A DNA stretch of 15,350 nt. It comes from CAYRFU01 sp964423525 (GTDB taxonomy: Bacteria > Vulcanimicrobiota > Xenobia > Xenobiales > JADMJV01). Location: contig CAYRFU010000176.1 in the NCBI GenBank assembly GCA_964423525.1, positions 1 to 15,350 on the forward strand. The letters run 5' to 3'. The position numbers and the translations under genes were made by a program. Shown piece by piece: positions 15,129 through 15,350 of the stretch. How positions within the stretch are numbered: the first letter of the stretch is position 1; each line of letters opens with the position of its first letter. A model generated the notes under the pieces. That model did no database searches and was not told the DNA's origin. It saw only the letters and a program-made list of their open reading frames with translations.

Positions 15129-15239
15129 ATGGAAGATGTCAAGATGATTCACCCCAACGGCCTGACCAAGATGTTTCGCTTCGTGACCCCGGCTGCTCTG
15201 ACCATCTTGATGCAAGCTGGCTGGAGCCCGGTCGGATAG
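15129..15239 (+). CDS. Small ORF, possibly the first half of a frameshifted gene
   Basis: A 36-residue ORF (MEDVKMIHPNGLTKMFRF...MQAGWSPVG) starts at ATG 15129; an inner ATG at 15144 has GGAAG seven bases upstream and may be the true start. It stops at TAG 15237-15239. The -1 frame is open across that point and encodes a protein-like tail (GRIVAYGAISACQRLKFWAD and onward) to a TGA at 15329-15331. One additional base in the CCC at 15227-15229 would give one protein of about 67 residues. I recognise no family. It could equally be non-coding. Confidence 0.3.
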   Translation: MEDVKMIHPNGLTKMFRFVTPAALTILMQAGWSPVG

Positions 15240-15350
15240 TCGCCTACGGCGCCATCTCGGCGTGCCAGCGCCTCAAATTCTGGGCCGACGCTTTGGTCAG
15301 GCTCCAACGGGCCAAATCCTGGTCGAGCTGACCACGACCCCCATAACCCC

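Overview
The window is dense bacterial DNA, roughly 55-60% GC by eye, with no rRNA, tRNA, CRISPR array, insertion sequence or phage gene that I can see. The mix of GTG/TTG starts, Shine-Dalgarno-like leaders, short gene gaps, two serine/threonine kinases, a histidine kinase and a large multidomain response regulator suggests a signalling-rich environmental bacterium. The phylum cannot be settled from this sequence; a poorly cultured soil or water lineage (for example Eremiobacterota/Xenobia-like, Armatimonadota or a Melainabacteria relative) is only a guess.

Layout from left to right. A minus-strand M64 (IgA-peptidase type) metallopeptidase (56-1735) is divergent from a plus-strand pair: a soluble Ser/Thr kinase (1839-2660) and a protein-glutaminase-like deamidase (2699-3583) whose catalytic Cys/His/Asp spacing matches the known enzyme. 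That pair converges on a minus-strand operon in which a REC-HD-GYP-TPR-SARP/BTAD response regulator (5106-7556) is translationally coupled to a class I methyltransferase (3589-5106). Divergent from it across 116 bp is a plus-strand pair: a membrane histidine kinase (7673-9013) and, 1 nt later, a transmembrane Ser/Thr kinase with an extracytoplasmic amino-acid-binding (LivJ-like) domain (9015-11117). This converges, with a 4-base overlap of the stop codons, on a minus-strand series: a zinc metallopeptidase of the thermolysin/fungalysin type (13289-14788, apparently with a damaged 5' end), a UshA-family 5'-nucleotidase-like metallophosphatase (11850-13253) and a 222-residue protein of unknown function (11114-11782). 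The right end holds a 340-bp non-coding or decayed region and a small, possibly frameshifted ORF.

How they may work together (inference): 5106-11117 looks like one signalling locus in which an extracytoplasmic ligand sensor with kinase output and a histidine kinase face a divergent response regulator that carries both a degenerate c-di-GMP phosphodiesterase-type domain and a SARP DNA-binding domain. The flanks are rich in enzyme types that are normally secreted (M64 peptidase, gluzincin peptidase, 5'-nucleotidase, protein-glutaminase), yet none of the four has a recognisable Sec signal peptide. They either act in the cytoplasm or leave by an unusual route. The best candidates for new biology are the kinase/protein-deamidase pair, the kinase-receptor/histidine-kinase/hybrid-regulator locus, and the disrupted metallopeptidase start.
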